Assembly (NCBI RefSeq): GCF_039537585.1
Contig: NZ_BAABAU010000001.1
Span: 1,240,001 to 1,304,000, forward strand
Source of the DNA: Frondihabitans peucedani
GTDB lineage: Bacteria > Actinomycetota > Actinomycetes > Actinomycetales > Microbacteriaceae
Length of the DNA stretch: 64,000 nucleotides
Reading direction: 5' to 3'
Shown here: positions 53,038 through 61,302 of the stretch, piece after piece
How positions within the stretch are numbered: the stretch's first letter is position 1
How the letters are laid out: each line of letters starts with the position of its first letter
Translations under genes and position numbers: made by a program
The notes under the pieces: model-generated
Told to the model about the DNA's origin: nothing
Database searches by the model: none
What the model saw: the letters and a program-made list of their open reading frames with translations, nothing else

Positions 53038-53963
53038 CGCGAGGGGCGCCCGCCGACCACGGCCATCGCGAAGGCCGCGACCTTGACGGCCTTGCGACTC
53101 GAGAGGGCGACGCTCGGCGAGTGGAGCCACCCGCAGAGGAAGCCGGCGGCGAAGGCATCCCCCGCGCCGATCGGATCGACGAAGCGGGAGGCGGCGGTCT
53201 CGGTCACCGTGAGCGGCCCGGAGGCGCGCCCCGCCACCGACGACCCGTCGGGCAGGGCCAGGGCCACCACGCCGAAGCGCTCCGCCAGCGACCGGACGAC
53301 GGCCTCCGGCTCCTCCTCCCCCGTCAGCAGTCGACCCTCGTCGAGACTCGGGAAGAACAGGTCGGCGCCGCTCACGAGGTCCAGGAACGCGGCCGGTCGG
53401 TACTCGCGGATGAAGCCGGCCGAGGCGGGATCGAGCGACAGCCGGGCGCCCGCGGCCCGGATCCTGCCGACCAGCCGGCGGTACGCGACCGGACTCCGCG
53501 ACTCGAGCACGGTGTAGCCGGTGAGGTGCACCACCGCGACGCCCGCGAGGAGCTCGTCGGTGATCCGGTCGAGCGAGAGGCCGGCGCTCGCGCCCCGGTC
53601 GGTGAGCATGGTCCGCGTGGGGCCGTCGACGGTGATGACCACGGTGCCCGTCGGCTCGCTCGTCGCGTGGCTGAGGTGCGGGGTGACGCCGGCGTTCACG
53701 AGGAGCTGCGTGTGCCGCTGGACGTCCGTCACGCCGACCCGCCCCACGAAGTCGGTGCGGACGCCGAGCGTCCCGAGCCACGCAGCGGTGTTGGCTGCAG
53801 AGCCGCCCGCCCGGTGTTGGATCCGGGCGTCCGTGTCGGTGTTCTCGGAGGGCCGCCTCGAGGGCGCGACGATGATGTCGTCGAGGACGTCGCCGACGAC
53901 GAGGACGCGCGAGGTGGTGGTGGCCTTCGGGAGGCTGACCAGGGCAGGTGAGGTTCGGGGCAT
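53034..53963 (-). CDS. PfkB-family carbohydrate kinase
   Basis: Ribokinase-fold kinase of 309 residues. The first PfkB signature is in HRAGGSAANTAAWLGTLG, the second with catalytic Asp and anion hole is FVDPIGAGDAFAAGFLCGW. The substrate is probably a sugar or nucleoside, not further resolvable. The ATG at 53963 gives a normal N-terminus; an upstream GTG at 54008 is possible. The stop codon shares the palindrome CTAG with the convergent hydrolase stop. Confidence 0.88.
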   Translation of the reverse strand: MPRTSPALVSLPKATTTSRVLVVGDVLDDIIVAPSRRPSENTDTDARIQHRAGGSAANTAAWLGTLGVRTDFVGRVGVTDVQRHTQLLVNAGVTPHLSHATSEPTGTVVITVDGPTRTMLTDRGASAGLSLDRITDELLAGVAVVHLTGYTVLESRSPVAYRRLVGRIRAAGARLSLDPASAGFIREYRPAAFLDLVSGADLFFPSLDEGRLLTGEEEPEAVVRSLAERFGVVALALPDGSSVAGRASGPLTVTETAASRFVDPIGAGDAFAAGFLCGWLHSPSVALSSRKAVKVAAFAMAVVGGRPSR

Positions 53964-54140
53964 CGGGTGGAGGGGTCGGATTTCGGGCAGGATCGGCCGG
54001 AGCCGCACTCAAGAGCACCACCCCGACCGGCCCGGACAGGCACCGAGAAGCGAAAACCATCCGCGCAGCCGGTTTGTTCACCCCGGCTCTGGCGGCCTCA
54101 CCCGGGCGGGTGAGTCCACGGCGGCCGGTACCCTCGCAGG

Positions 54141-54581
54141 ATGACCGCCACGCACCACGTCTCGCTCACATCCGCGCTCGACCCGGTGGTCCTGTACCGG
54201 ATCCTGCGCCTCCGCGTCGACGTCTTCGTCGTCGAGCAGCGCGCCGCCTACGCCGAGCTCGACGGCCGGGACATCGAGGAGCACACCCTGCAGTTCTGGA
54301 CGCAGGACGACGACGGCGAGGTCCTCGCGACGGTGCGCCTCCTCCACGACGGCGACGATCGCAGGATCGGCCGGGTCGCCACCGCGCTCAGCGCCCGCGG
54401 GCACGGCCACGCCGCACGCCTCATGCGGCAGGCCGTCGACCGGAGCGAGGGGCGCACCATCCGCCTCGACGCCCAGGCGCGGCTCGAGCCGTGGTACGGG
54501 CGCTTCGGATTCGTGCGTTCGGGCGCCGAATTCGTCGAGGACGACATCCTGCACATCCCCATGACGCGCCCGGCCGACTGA
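54141..54581 (+). CDS. GNAT N-acetyltransferase, ElaA type
   Basis: A 146-residue acyltransferase. The ElaA pattern is LRLRVDVFVVEQRAAYAELDGRD, the acetyl-CoA-binding loop is RVATALSARGHGHAARLM, and LDAQARLEPWYGRFGF follows. TACCCT ends 6 nt before the ATG at 54141. The acceptor is unknown. Confidence 0.9.
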   Translation: MTATHHVSLTSALDPVVLYRILRLRVDVFVVEQRAAYAELDGRDIEEHTLQFWTQDDDGEVLATVRLLHDGDDRRIGRVATALSARGHGHAARLMRQAVDRSEGRTIRLDAQARLEPWYGRFGFVRSGAEFVEDDILHIPMTRPAD

Positions 54582-54655
54582 CCGCCCGAGACACCGAACG
54601 AACTCTTTCGTCTGGAATCCGGTCCTTGCGCTCGGCCGCGCCATACACTCGCAGA

Positions 54656-55255
54656 ATGGCACGCCGTGAGACCCCACCACGCGAACGGATCCTGCTCGCC
54701 GCCCACACCGAGTTCGCCGAGCGCGGCCTCGCCGGAGCGCGCGTCGACACCATCGCCCGCTCGGCCGAGGCGAGCAAGGAGCGCCTCTACGCGCACTTCG
54801 CGACCAAGCGCGACCTCTTCGACGCAGCCCTCGGCGCGAGCGTCGACCGCTGGGTGGCAGCCGTCCCGTTCGACGCCCGCGACCTCAGCAGCTGGGCCTC
54901 GAGGCTCTACCTGCACTTCTCCGAGCACGTGGACGACGCGCGGCTCCTCCTCTGGGGGCAGATCGAGGGCGTGACCCTCGCGAGCCCCGGCGCCGTGGAT
55001 CACGCCGAGCTCGAGGCCCGGCGCCAGGGGGTGAGGGACGCCCAGGCCACCGGGATCATCTCGTCGGACTGGCGGAGCGAAGAGGTGCTCACGATGACCT
55101 TCGGGCTCGTCCTGTCGTGGTTCGTGACGCCCGTGACGACGAACGTGCACCTCGAGGACACCGCGCGCCGGGCCCTCGTCGTCGGGGAGGCCGTCCAGCG
55201 TCTCCTCGCCACCGGCCCGCTGCCCCGGCCCGAGGGCGACCTCGCGGCGACCTGA
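54656..55255 (+). CDS. TetR-family transcriptional regulator
   Basis: A 199-residue repressor-type protein with the N-terminal helix-turn-helix RILLAAHTEFAERGLAGARV...IARSAEASKERLYAHFATKRDLF and an all-helical ligand domain. TACACT ends 6 nt before the ATG at 54656, so it is probably leaderless. The dienelactone hydrolase gene follows 39 nt later on the same strand and could be a target, though it has its own -10 element. Confidence 0.9.
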   Translation: MARRETPPRERILLAAHTEFAERGLAGARVDTIARSAEASKERLYAHFATKRDLFDAALGASVDRWVAAVPFDARDLSSWASRLYLHFSEHVDDARLLLWGQIEGVTLASPGAVDHAELEARRQGVRDAQATGIISSDWRSEEVLTMTFGLVLSWFVTPVTTNVHLEDTARRALVVGEAVQRLLATGPLPRPEGDLAAT

Positions 55256-55294
55256 CAGCCAGTCGGTGCGCCGCCCGGAGTAGCGTCGGCAGCG

Positions 55295-56077
55295 ATGACT
55301 ACCGACTCCCTCTCCCCAGAACTCACCGACCTCCTGGCCTCCGTGCCCGAGGCCCCCGTCACGACCGAGACCGTCCGCTTCGACAGCGACGGGACGCCCC
55401 TCGAGGGCTACCTGGCCCGGCCCGCCGACGTGTCCGGCAAGCGACCCGGCGTCCTCGTCCTGCACGACTGGTTCGGCATGGTCGACCACGTCAAGGTGCG
55501 GGCCGAGATGCTCGCGCGCCTCGGCTACGTCGCCTTCGCCGGCGACATCTACGGCGCCGACTCGCAGCCTGCCGACGGCGGCGAGGCCGGCGAGCTCGCC
55601 GGGAGGTTCTACGGCGACGTCGAGCTGTTCCGCGCCCGCGCGCTGGCGAACCTCGAGAAGCTGAAGGCCGACCCCGACGTCGACCCGTCGCGGATCGCCG
55701 TGATGGGCTACTGCTTCGGCGGGTCCGCCGCGCTCGAGATCGCCCGCACCGGTGCCGAGATCGCCGGTGCCGTCGCGTTCCACGGCCGGCTCGAGACGCA
55801 GGCTCCCGCGGAGCCCGGCAGCATCACGGCGCCCGTGCTCGTGCTGACCGGAGCCGACGACCCCGTCGTGCCGCCCGAGTCGGTCCTCGGCTTCGAGGAC
55901 GAGCTCCGCGCGGCCGGCGCCGACGACTGGCAGGTCGTCAGCTACTCGGGTGCGCTGCACGCGTTCGCGGTGCCGGGCACGAACTCGCCCGAGCACGGAG
56001 CCGCCTTCCAGGAGACGGCCAACCGCCGCTCGTGGGTCGCGATGCGCGACTTCTTCGACGAGGTCCTGGGCGAGTAG
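55295..56077 (+). CDS. Dienelactone hydrolase family protein
   Basis: Alpha/beta hydrolase of 260 residues. The nucleophile is the Cys in VMGYCFGGSAALEIA, the Asp is in LTGADDPVVPPES and the His in YSGALHAFAVPG, the Cys-Asp-His triad of this family. LVLHDWFGMVDHVK is the conserved early segment. TAGCGT ends 8 nt before the ATG. No chlorocatechol genes are nearby, so a housekeeping esterase role is more likely than ring cleavage. Confidence 0.9.
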   Translation: MTTDSLSPELTDLLASVPEAPVTTETVRFDSDGTPLEGYLARPADVSGKRPGVLVLHDWFGMVDHVKVRAEMLARLGYVAFAGDIYGADSQPADGGEAGELAGRFYGDVELFRARALANLEKLKADPDVDPSRIAVMGYCFGGSAALEIARTGAEIAGAVAFHGRLETQAPAEPGSITAPVLVLTGADDPVVPPESVLGFEDELRAAGADDWQVVSYSGALHAFAVPGTNSPEHGAAFQETANRRSWVAMRDFFDEVLGE

Positions 56078-56094
56078 CACGGCCGCCGGCGTCG

Positions 56095-56152
56095 GCGGTC
56101 GGCGCCGCAGGACGGCAGCGGCACCGCGCCGCGGACTGGTGCCGCTGCCGAC
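56095..56152. repeat. REP-like palindromic element, copy B
   Basis: A 58-nt block between the convergent dienelactone hydrolase and ribH genes, matching copy A at 16894-16951 without gaps at about 49 of 58 positions. Its hairpin is better: CGGCAGCGGCACC pairs with GGTGCCGCTGCCG over 13 bp (56113-56150), so it can also act as a two-way terminator. Both copies keep the GCGGTCGGCGCCGC head and the CCGCGGAC core. Confidence 0.65.
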
Positions 56153-56173
56153 GCGACCCGCCGACGGGCCCGG

Positions 56174-56662
56174 CTACGCGCCCGGCGCCCCGGCGGCGAG
56201 CTGCCGCAGGGTGATCACCGTGCGGACGGCCGCCGAGGCCGCCTCGTCGCCCTTGTCCTCTTTCGATCCTGGGAGCCCCGCCCGGTCGAGGCCCTGCTGT
56301 TCGTCGTCGAGCGTCAGCACGCCGAAGCCGACAGGCTTGCCGGTGTCGAGTGCGACGCGGGTGAGACCGGAGGTCGCGGCGTCCGAGACGAAGTCGAAGT
56401 GCGGGGTGCCCCCGCGGATGATGACCCCGAGGGCCACCACCGCGTCGGCACCGGCGTCGAGCGCCGCCTTGGCGACGACGGGCAGCTCGAAGCTGCCGGG
56501 CACCCGGACGACGGTGGCGGTGGCGTTCATCGCCTCGAGGCTCCGCAGCGCTCCGGCCAGGAGGCCCTCCGCGATCTCGGTGTGCCAGGTGCCGGCGACG
56601 ACGGTGACGCGGACGCCGGTGCCGTCGACGGGCTCGCTGGTGGGTGCTCCTTCGCCGCTCAT
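56174..56662 (-). CDS. ribH: 6,7-dimethyl-8-ribityllumazine synthase
   Basis: Penultimate enzyme of riboflavin synthesis, 162 residues. [36 protein letters not shown] and [18 protein letters not shown] are the substrate-binding signatures, including the catalytic His in PHFDFV. The ATG overlaps the ribB stop (ATGA). It is the last gene of the FMN-riboswitch operon. Confidence 0.96.
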   Translation of the reverse strand: MSGEGAPTSEPVDGTGVRVTVVAGTWHTEIAEGLLAGALRSLEAMNATATVVRVPGSFELPVVAKAALDAGADAVVALGVIIRGGTPHFDFVSDAATSGLTRVALDTGKPVGFGVLTLDDEQQGLDRAGLPGSKEDKGDEAASAAVRTVITLRQLAAGAPGA

Positions 56663-57333
56663 GCGGTTGCTCCTTCTGCTGCGGGGGTGACGGGGTGATC
56701 AGACGACTGGTCGAGCCACTCGATCAGCTGCGCGATGGTGACGACGGGCACGCCCTCGCGGGCGCCGAACTCGCGGAGGGCGGGCAGGCGCATCATGTCC
56801 CCGTCGTCGGCGACGATCTCGCTGATGACCCCGACGGGACGGAGACCGGCGGCCACCATGAGGTCGACGGCCGCCTCGGTGTGGCCGGCACGCACGCGGA
56901 CGCCGCCCGGCAGGGCCCGCAGCGGCAGGATGTGCCCGGGTCGGTGCAGATCGGCGCGCTCGGACGCAGGATCGGCCAGCACCCGCAGCGTCCGCGCGCG
57001 ATCGTGGGCGCTGATGCCCGTCGTGACCCCCGCCGCCGCGTCGACGCTCACGGTGTAGGCGGTGCCGCGGGCGTCCTCGTTGTGCTCCACCATGGGCGGG
57101 AGGTCGAGGCGGTCGGCGATCTCGGCTGTCATCGGGGCGCAGACGAAGCCGGAGGAGTGCCGCACCGTCCAGGCGAGCCACTCGGTGCTCGCGAGCTCGG
57201 CCGAGAGGACGATGTCGCCCTCGTTCTCGCGGGACTCGTCGTCGGCGACGATGACGGGCCGGCCGAGGCGGAGGTGCTCGAGGGCCGAGTCGACGGTCTC
57301 GTGAGCGGCGGGACCGGCGGGCACGCCGGTCAC
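56659..57333 (-). CDS. ribB: 3,4-dihydroxy-2-butanone 4-phosphate synthase (no RibA domain)
   Basis: Makes the four-carbon unit of riboflavin from ribulose 5-phosphate; 224 residues. [58 protein letters not shown] and [14 protein letters not shown] carry the metal and substrate ligands. The protein ends after this domain, whereas many bacteria, including most actinobacteria, fuse it to GTP cyclohydrolase II. The GTG overlaps the riboflavin synthase stop (GTGA). Confidence 0.94.
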   Translation of the reverse strand: MTGVPAGPAAHETVDSALEHLRLGRPVIVADDESRENEGDIVLSAELASTEWLAWTVRHSSGFVCAPMTAEIADRLDLPPMVEHNEDARGTAYTVSVDAAAGVTTGISAHDRARTLRVLADPASERADLHRPGHILPLRALPGGVRVRAGHTEAAVDLMVAAGLRPVGVISEIVADDGDMMRLPALREFGAREGVPVVTIAQLIEWLDQSSDHPVTPAAEGATA

Positions 57334-57986
57334 AGGTCGACCGTGGCGACGGGCGAGGCGTCGAGAGCCGCGGTCGCGGCCTCGTCGATCCGGAGCATCC
57401 TGCGAACGTGTCGAGCGATGACGTCCGTCTCGACGTTGACCCGGTCGCCGACCTGGAGGACGCCGAGCGTGGTCGCGGCGAGGGTCTCGGGGATGAGCGA
57501 GACCTCGAACCAGCCGTCGGCGGCGCCGGCCTCGCTGATGTCGCTGACCGTGAGGCTCACGCCCTCGAGCGTGACCGAGCCCTTGTCGACGAGGAGCGGC
57601 GCCAGGTCGTCGGGCAGACTGAAGCGGAGTCGGCGCCAGGCGTCGCCCGGGTGGACCTCGAGCAGTGTCGCCGTGCCGTCGACGTGGCCCTGGACGATGT
57701 GGCCGCCGAGCCGGTCGCCGACGCGCGCTGCGCGCTCGAGGTTGACGGGGGATCCTGCGACGAGCGACCCGATGGTGGACATCGTCAGCGTCTGCTTCAT
57801 GACGTCGGCCGTGAACGACGACTCGGTGCTGTCGACGACGGTGAGGCACACCCCGCTGACCGAGATGGAGTCGCCGTGGTGCACGCCCTCGACGGCCAGC
57901 GGACCGCGGACGCTCAGCCGCACGGAGTCGCCGTTGTCGTCGATGCGCTCGACGCGGCCGAGTTCTTCGATGATGCCTGTGAACAC
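57330..57986 (-). CDS. ribE: Riboflavin synthase alpha chain
   Basis: Final step of riboflavin synthesis, 218 residues in two repeated lumazine-binding barrels: [16 protein letters not shown] and [13 protein letters not shown] in the first, [18 protein letters not shown] and [13 protein letters not shown] in the second. GTG start at 57986 gives the canonical MFTGIIEE-type N-terminus. The start lies two bases after the stop of a 15-codon upstream ORF with a good ribosome site, and an FMN riboswitch is further up. Confidence 0.95.
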   Translation of the reverse strand: MFTGIIEELGRVERIDDNGDSVRLSVRGPLAVEGVHHGDSISVSGVCLTVVDSTESSFTADVMKQTLTMSTIGSLVAGSPVNLERAARVGDRLGGHIVQGHVDGTATLLEVHPGDAWRRLRFSLPDDLAPLLVDKGSVTLEGVSLTVSDISEAGAADGWFEVSLIPETLAATTLGVLQVGDRVNVETDVIARHVRRMLRIDEAATAALDASPVATVDL

Positions 57987-57987
57987 G

Positions 57988-58035
57988 TCAGCGCACCGCC
58001 AGGGTGACGGCCACACGGGTGGGTCGGCTTGCCAT
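57988..58035 (-). CDS. Putative 15-residue upstream ORF coupled to ribE
   Basis: A mini-ORF reads MASRPTRVAVTLAVR and its stop is one base before the ribE start (TGAcGTG). GGAGAA lies 4-9 nt before its ATG, whereas ribE has no ribosome-binding site of its own inside this ORF. Ribosomes could therefore reach ribE by termination-reinitiation, and the mini-ORF would be the real target of the riboswitch expression platform. Confidence 0.45.
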   Translation of the reverse strand: MASRPTRVAVTLAVR

Positions 58036-58129
58036 GTCGTTCTCCGGTCTGCTCGAGACGCACTCCGGGGAAGGGTCGGCCGACGGCCGCCGCCCACGCG
58101 CACCGGTGCAGACCGGACGCCTGGGCACG

Positions 58130-58268
58130 CGCTGCCTCCTATCCGGACTTTCACCGTCGGTACTGGAATCACACCAGTTCAGCCGCGCACACATCGACAG
58201 GATCTCGACGTGCGCACGGGTCGCGGACTTTACCGCCGGTTCAGAATTTCACTGACCCCGGAGCGCGT
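58130..58268 (-). promoter_or_regulatory. FMN riboswitch (RFN element)
   Basis: The conserved RFN blocks are readable on the minus strand: GGGGTCAGTGAAATTCTGAA at the 5' side, CCGGCGGTAAAGTCCGCGA, CTGAACTGGTGTGATTCCAG, and CCGACGGTGAAAGTCCGGAT followed by AGGAGGCAGCGC. It precedes ribE-ribB-ribH with about 145 nt between the aptamer end and ribE. FMN binding is expected to reduce expression of this operon. Confidence 0.96.
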
Positions 58269-58325
58269 TGCTTGATTCAAAACTAGCACCGCCGCCCCGC
58301 GTGCGACTCCGGGTGACGGCGGGCC

Positions 58326-58988
58326 TCACTCGACGATCACGCCGAGCTGCGCCGCGAAGAGCTCGGCGAGGAGGCTCAGCTGCGAGTCGTCGATGATCGC
58401 GCCGCGGAGGCCGTCGAGTCCGTCGATCCGGTCGAACGTCGACGAGCGGAGGTCGACGGAGGAGAGCGACGCCCCCGAGACGTCGAGGGTGCCGATCCGG
58501 CAGTCGACGAGAGCGACGCGAGTGGCCCGGACCTGCCCGAGGTCGAGCTCGCCGATGGAGCAGCCCTCGATCACCACGTCGGTCAGGACCGAGCCGCGGA
58601 GGTTCAGGAAGTCGATCTTGCCGCCGGAGATCCTGACCGACTCGAGCGAGGCGTCGAAGAGCTCCGCCGACCCCCAGCGCGGTCGGTCGATTCTGATCGT
58701 CCGCCAGGTGGTCCGCGCGGCCGACAGCTCGGGCGCGAAGGAGTCGGTGACGACCGACTCGATGAAGCGGCTGCCCCGGAGCCTCGTCGATCCGAGGGTC
58801 AGCCCCTCGAGGAGGCACTCCGAGAAGGTCGACCCCTCGAGGTCGTACTCGCTGAGATCGGCGGAGGCGACGTGCCGGGCGTCGTGCGACTCGCGCGAGC
58901 CGAGCTCCTCCGCGGCGATCTCGGTCAGGTCCTGGGGGTCGGGCTCGTCGACGCGCGGCGCTTCGAGACCCTTCTTCGGTTTCGCCAT
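58326..58988 (-). CDS. Pentapeptide-repeat-like protein
   Basis: A 220-residue protein made mainly of degenerate five-residue repeats forming a right-handed beta-helix: ADLSEYDLEGSTFSECLLEG, FLNLRGSVLTDVVIEG, LDLGQVRATRVALVD, LDVSGASLSSVDLRSSTFD. The N-terminal 40 residues are charged. Its -10 TACCGT shares a palindrome with that of the divergent pabC-like gene. Related proteins include gyrase-protecting factors, but most members, including this one, have no assigned role. Confidence 0.8.
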   Translation of the reverse strand: MAKPKKGLEAPRVDEPDPQDLTEIAAEELGSRESHDARHVASADLSEYDLEGSTFSECLLEGLTLGSTRLRGSRFIESVVTDSFAPELSAARTTWRTIRIDRPRWGSAELFDASLESVRISGGKIDFLNLRGSVLTDVVIEGCSIGELDLGQVRATRVALVDCRIGTLDVSGASLSSVDLRSSTFDRIDGLDGLRGAIIDDSQLSLLAELFAAQLGVIVE

Positions 58989-58994
58989 GCCAGA

Positions 58995-59004
58995 ACGGTA
59001 CCGT
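58995..59004. promoter_or_regulatory. Shared palindromic -10 region for two divergent leaderless genes
   Basis: The palindrome ACGGTACCGT contains TACCGT on both strands. On the plus strand it ends 6 nt before the ATG at 59011; on the minus strand it ends 6 nt before the ATG at 58988. The two start codons are only 22 nt apart, so the polymerase footprints must exclude one another. Confidence 0.55.
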
Positions 59005-59010
59005 CGATCC

Positions 59011-59880
59011 ATGACCCTCCCCGTCCTGCTGATGCTCGTCCACGACGGCTCGTCCGTGACCGCCGTCGAGGAGCGCGATCCTGCCCTCCCCCAGGTCGGC
59101 GTCCTCGACCTGGGCGTGACCCGCGGCGACGGCGTCTTCGAGAGCATCGGCGTGGTCGGCGGCCGTCCGCAGGCGCTCGAGGCGCACCTCGCGAGGCTCG
59201 TGCGGTCGGCCGAGCTGCTCGACCTGCCGCGGCCCGACGTCGACGTCTGGCGCTCGGCGATCCTGCGCGGGATCGAGATCGCAGGATCGGAGGCGCTCGA
59301 GTCGGAGCTGCTGGTGAAGCTCGTGCTCACGCGCGGCCTCGAGGGCGGCAGTGCGCCGACCGGGTGGGTGCACGTGTTCGACTCCGGCGACTACTCCGGC
59401 GACCGCGCCGGCATCGCTGTGGTGACCCTCGACCGCGGCTACCGGAGCGACGTCGCCGTCACGTCGCCGTGGCTCCTGCAGGGGGCGAAGACGCTCTCGT
59501 ACGCGGTCAACAAGGCGGCTCTCCGCGAGGCGGCCCGGCGCGGCGCCGACGACGTCGTCTTCGTCTCGTCGGACGGCATCGTGCTCGAGGGGCCGAACTC
59601 CACCGTCATCGCCCTCCTCGACGGCGTCTACGTGACCACGCCGCCGTCGCTCGGCGTGCTCGAAGGGACGACGCAGGCGGCCTTCTTCGCCGACGCCGAG
59701 GCGCGCGGTGCAGCGGTGGAGTACCGCGCCTTCACGGTCGAGGAGCTCCGCCGCGCGTCGGCCGTCTGGCTCGCGTCGAGCGGGCGGCAGATCGCCCCGG
59801 TGGTCAGCCTCGACGGGGTCGAGCTGTCGGGCGACCCGGCGTCAACGTCGGAGACTCTGAAGCGGCTGCTCGCGCGCTGA
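59011..59880 (+). CDS. Class IV aminotransferase (4-amino-4-deoxychorismate lyase-like)
   Basis: Fold-type IV PLP enzyme of 289 residues. LGVTRGDGVFESIGVVGG is the N-terminal family motif, the PLP lysine is in LLQGAKTLSYAVNKAALREA, and the cofactor phosphate is bound by FVSSDGIVLEGPNSTV and VLEGTTQAAFF. The best guess is aminodeoxychorismate lyase (folate pathway); D-amino-acid or branched-chain aminotransferase activity remains possible. Leaderless promoter shared with the divergent gene. Confidence 0.83.
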   Translation: MTLPVLLMLVHDGSSVTAVEERDPALPQVGVLDLGVTRGDGVFESIGVVGGRPQALEAHLARLVRSAELLDLPRPDVDVWRSAILRGIEIAGSEALESELLVKLVLTRGLEGGSAPTGWVHVFDSGDYSGDRAGIAVVTLDRGYRSDVAVTSPWLLQGAKTLSYAVNKAALREAARRGADDVVFVSSDGIVLEGPNSTVIALLDGVYVTTPPSLGVLEGTTQAAFFADAEARGAAVEYRAFTVEELRRASAVWLASSGRQIAPVVSLDGVELSGDPASTSETLKRLLAR

Positions 59881-59934
59881 GCCCGAGAGCGCGGTCCGGC
59901 GAGGGCCGACAGGAGCGGCGAGGCGGCCCTCCCG

Positions 59935-61302
59935 TCAGCACTCGATGACGTTGACGGCGAGGCCCGCTGCGCTCGTCTCCTTGTAGTTCGACGACATGTC
60001 GCGGCCCGTCTGCCGCATGGTCTCGATCACCGTGTCGAGGCTGACGAAGTGCGCACCGTCGCCGAGGAGCGCCAGGCGCATGGCCGAGACGGCGGTGCCG
60101 GCGGCGATGGCGTTGCGCTCGATGCACGGCACCTGGACGAAGCCGCCGACGGGGTCGCAGGTGAGGCCGAGGTGGTGCTCCATCGCGATCTCGGCAGCGT
60201 TCTCCACCTGCCGGGGCGTGCCTCCGCGAACGGCGGTCAGACCGGCCGCCGCCATCGAGGCCGCGGTGCCGACCTCGCCCTGGCAGCCCGCCTCGGCCCC
60301 CGAGATCGAGGCGTTGCGCTTGTAGAGCGACCCGACGGCCGCGGCCGTGAGCAGGTACTCCCGGACGATGGCCGACCGCGGCACCCCGAGGAACCGCTGC
60401 GCGTAGAGCCCGACGGCGGGAATGATGCCGGCCGCCCCGTTGGTCGGCGCCGTCACGACCCGCCCTCCCCCGGCGTTCTCCTCGTTGACGGCGAGCGCGA
60501 ACGCCTGGAGCCACTGCGGCGCCGCATCGGGGGCGTCGGGCTCGGCCGACAGGCGAGCGGCGACCGCGCGCGCCCTGCGAGGCACCTTCATCCAGCCCGG
60601 CAGGAGCCCCGTGCCCCGGAGCCCGGCCTCGATACACCCCTCCATCGCCGACCAGCGCTCCTCGAGCCCGCGCTCGACGGCGTCCTGGCCGTTCAGGGCG
60701 CACTCGTTCTGCCACGCGACGTCGGCGATGCTGAGGTCGAGCCGCTCGCACACGGCGAGGAGGTCGAGGGCGGTGTCGAAGCCGAGGGGCGCCTCCTGCT
60801 GCGGCAGGGCGCGATCCTGCTCGCCCTCGCGCACCACGAAGCCGCCGCCCACCGAGAAGAAGACCTCGCGCGCGAGACTCTCTCCAGCCCGGTCGAAGAG
60901 CTCGAAGGCGAGAGCGTTCGGGTGCTGCGGCAGCCGGGTCAGCGGGGCGAGGACCAGGTCGCCCGCGGCGAAGGGGACCTCGACCTGGCCCGACAGCCGG
61001 ACGACGCCGGCCTCCTCCACCCGCCTGAGGAGGCCGCGGACCACGGCCGGATCGCACGTCTCGGGATCGTGCCCCTCGAGTCCGGCCACGACGGCGTCGG
61101 GCGTCCCGTGGCCGAGACCGGTGGCCGCCAGCGAGCCGAACAGGGTGATGCCGACCCGGGCGATGCCGGTCGCGGCGCAGGATCGGAGCGCCTCGTCGGC
61201 AAAGGACCTCGCCGCCCGCATCGGGCCCACCGTGTGCGACGACGAGGGCCCGATCCCCACCGAGAACAGGTCGAGGGCGGAGACGTACTGCGTGGAGCTC
61301 AT
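59935..61302 (-). CDS. sdaA: L-serine ammonia-lyase (iron-sulfur type)
   Basis: Converts L-serine to pyruvate and ammonia; 455 residues containing both the beta-type (VGIGPSSSHTVGPMRAARSF) and alpha-type domains in one chain. Cluster cysteines are expected in NECALNGQDA, GAEAGCQGEVGTA and LTCDPVGGFVQVPC. The ATG overlaps the MarR gene stop (ATGA, 61299-61302), so expression is coupled to a regulator of an exporter, an unusual grouping. Confidence 0.95.
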   Translation of the reverse strand: MSSTQYVSALDLFSVGIGPSSSHTVGPMRAARSFADEALRSCAATGIARVGITLFGSLAATGLGHGTPDAVVAGLEGHDPETCDPAVVRGLLRRVEEAGVVRLSGQVEVPFAAGDLVLAPLTRLPQHPNALAFELFDRAGESLAREVFFSVGGGFVVREGEQDRALPQQEAPLGFDTALDLLAVCERLDLSIADVAWQNECALNGQDAVERGLEERWSAMEGCIEAGLRGTGLLPGWMKVPRRARAVAARLSAEPDAPDAAPQWLQAFALAVNEENAGGGRVVTAPTNGAAGIIPAVGLYAQRFLGVPRSAIVREYLLTAAAVGSLYKRNASISGAEAGCQGEVGTAASMAAAGLTAVRGGTPRQVENAAEIAMEHHLGLTCDPVGGFVQVPCIERNAIAAGTAVSAMRLALLGDGAHFVSLDTVIETMRQTGRDMSSNYKETSAAGLAVNVIEC

